Positions 4,761 to 5,532 of a stretch of 5,532 nucleotides of DNA are shown piece by piece. Within the stretch, counting starts at the first letter, position 1; every line of letters begins with the position of its first letter. The notes under the pieces are model-generated. The model was not told where the DNA came from. It worked only from the letters and a program-made list of their open reading frames with translations, and did no database searches. The stretch is from VGDP01 sp040905845 (GTDB lineage Bacteria; Pseudomonadota; Alphaproteobacteria; SP197). A program made the translations under genes and the position numbers. Location of the stretch: contig JBBDQV010000122.1 of NCBI GenBank assembly GCA_040905845.1, positions 1-5,532 on the forward strand. The letters are read 5' to 3'.

Positions 4761-5532
4761 TCACGATCGATCGTCGACGCTGTCGATCAGGTGCAGGAAC
4801 GAGCCGCACACGCGCCCGGCCACCATGCCGGCGGGGCCGAGCGCGTGGTCGTTCGCGTCGCGCGCGTGGAACAGGGGCGCGCCGCCGCCGGCCAGCGTGG
4901 TCGCGTAGTGGAACTCGTGGCCGCGAAAGCGTGCCCCGCGCGGCCCAAGCGGTGTGTCGGCGGCAAGCATGAGGTCACGGTAACCGAGCGCGAGCCGCGG
5001 CTCGGCGAATGTGGTCACCAGCGGCAGCAGCCCCGCCATGGCGTGGCGCATGCCTTCGGCATCGATCAGGGCCTCGCCCAGCACCATGTAGCCACCGCAT
5101 TCGCCGTAGACCGTCGCGCCACGCGCGCCCGCCGCCCGAACCCCGCAGAGGAACCGCGCGTTGGCGGCGAGGCGTGCGGCGTGGAGCTCGGGGTATCCGC
5201 CCGGCAGCACGATCGCGTCGGCGTCCGCGTCCGGAGACTTGTCGGCCAGGGGCGAGAAACTCCGCACCTCGGCGCCGGCCGCCCGCCACGCCTCGAGCTG
5301 GGCCGGATAGGCGAACGCGAACGCCGCGTCGGCCGCGAGCGCGATGCGCTGGCCCGGTGGCGGCACGCCGAGGCGCGCGACCGGGCCGGCGAGCCTGGCC
5401 CGGCGTGCCAGCGCCATGAGCGCGTCGAGATCGAGATGGTCCACGGCCAGATCGGCGGCGCGCTCGATCATGGCTTCGAGCGCGGGGTGCTCGGCCGCTT
5501 GGACCAGCCCGAGGTGGCGCGACGGCAGGGCG
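4761..5532 (-). CDS. cobB: Cobyrinate a,c-diamide synthase, C-terminal part (5'-truncated by window end)
   Basis: CobB/CbiA amidates the a and c carboxylates of (hydrogeno)cobyrinic acid using ATP and glutamine, in cobalamin synthesis in the cytoplasm. The last 256 residues are visible. The frame stays open to the window edge, and the first residues, ALPSRHLGLVQAAEHPALEA, are the family's linker between its two domains. An ATG at 5471 is therefore internal. The rest is the class I glutamine amidotransferase-like domain. IVLPGGYPE lies at visible residues 107-115, YGECGGYMVLG at 142-152 with nucleophile Cys145, RGHEFHY at 203-209, and GSFLHLI near the end with the presumed catalytic His247. 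The N-terminal ATP-binding dethiobiotin synthetase-like domain must lie beyond 5532. No other cobalamin gene is seen in the window, so the gene is probably the last of its cob cluster. By its alphaproteobacterial look I use cobB; cbiA is the equivalent name in the anaerobic pathway. Confidence 0.95.
   Translation of the reverse strand, partial: ALPSRHLGLVQAAEHPALEAMIERAADLAVDHLDLDALMALARRARLAGPVARLGVPPPGQRIALAADAAFAFAYPAQLEAWRAAGAEVRSFSPLADKSPDADADAIVLPGGYPELHAARLAANARFLCGVRAAGARGATVYGECGGYMVLGEALIDAEGMRHAMAGLLPLVTTFAEPRLALGYRDLMLAADTPLGPRGARFRGHEFHYATTLAGGGAPLFHARDANDHALGPAGMVAGRVCGSFLHLIDSVDDRS

Noticed and set aside
4763..4774. Perfect 12-base palindrome ACGATCGATCGT as an operator or terminator
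   Set aside because: It lies in the last codons of cobB, is made of simple overlapping GATC/CGATCG units, and has no spacer loop or T run. Chance in GC-rich coding DNA is sufficient.
4692..4809. Upstream start for the DUF1203 gene at 4809 or near 4715, in the frame of its C-terminal part
   Set aside because: The start at 4809 would begin inside cobB. Both starts yield a histidine- and arginine-rich N-terminus unlike the family, while the proper N-terminus is found in another frame behind a good ribosome site at 4698-4702.

Overview
The window is very GC-rich, with third codon positions almost all G or C, and every gene in it looks bacterial. The IF-1 and CobB sequences, and a palindromic intergenic repeat of a type I recall from alphaproteobacterial chromosomes, suggest an alphaproteobacterium. 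That placement is inference, because no rRNA or other phylogenetic marker is present.

The left part (1-3665, plus strand) is a tight gene run. It starts with the truncated small [2Fe-2S] subunit of a molybdenum hydroxylase (xanthine dehydrogenase/CoxS type). The large molybdopterin-binding subunit follows with an 11-bp overlap (425-2680). Two bases after its stop comes a very small MoaD/ThiS-like ubiquitin-fold protein ending in Gly-Gly (2683-2928), and then a classical short-chain dehydrogenase/reductase (2940-3665). The spacing argues for one transcript. The hydroxylase substrate cannot be read from the sequence. It is not a form I CO dehydrogenase, because the active-site loop reads AYRAPG and not AYxCSFR. 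No FAD-binding medium subunit lies inside the window; if there is one, it should be upstream.

The centre (3666-3823) is a convergent intergenic region. It carries two copies of one imperfect palindromic element in opposite orientations, about ten bases apart. They lie where transcription from both sides meets.

The right part (3824-5532) is all on the minus strand. In transcription order it holds the C-terminal part of cobB (cobyrinate a,c-diamide synthase, cobalamin synthesis; it starts outside the window), a DUF1203-family gene broken by an apparent one-base frameshift near 4634-4641, and infA (translation initiation factor IF-1) with a basic C-terminal extension and a possible promoter of its own.

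The points most worth following up are the dedicated-looking MoaD-like protein and SDR behind the molybdenum hydroxylase, the frameshift in the DUF1203 gene, and the inverted repeat pair. The two halves of the window show no clear functional link. I see no mobile element, CRISPR array, tRNA or rRNA.
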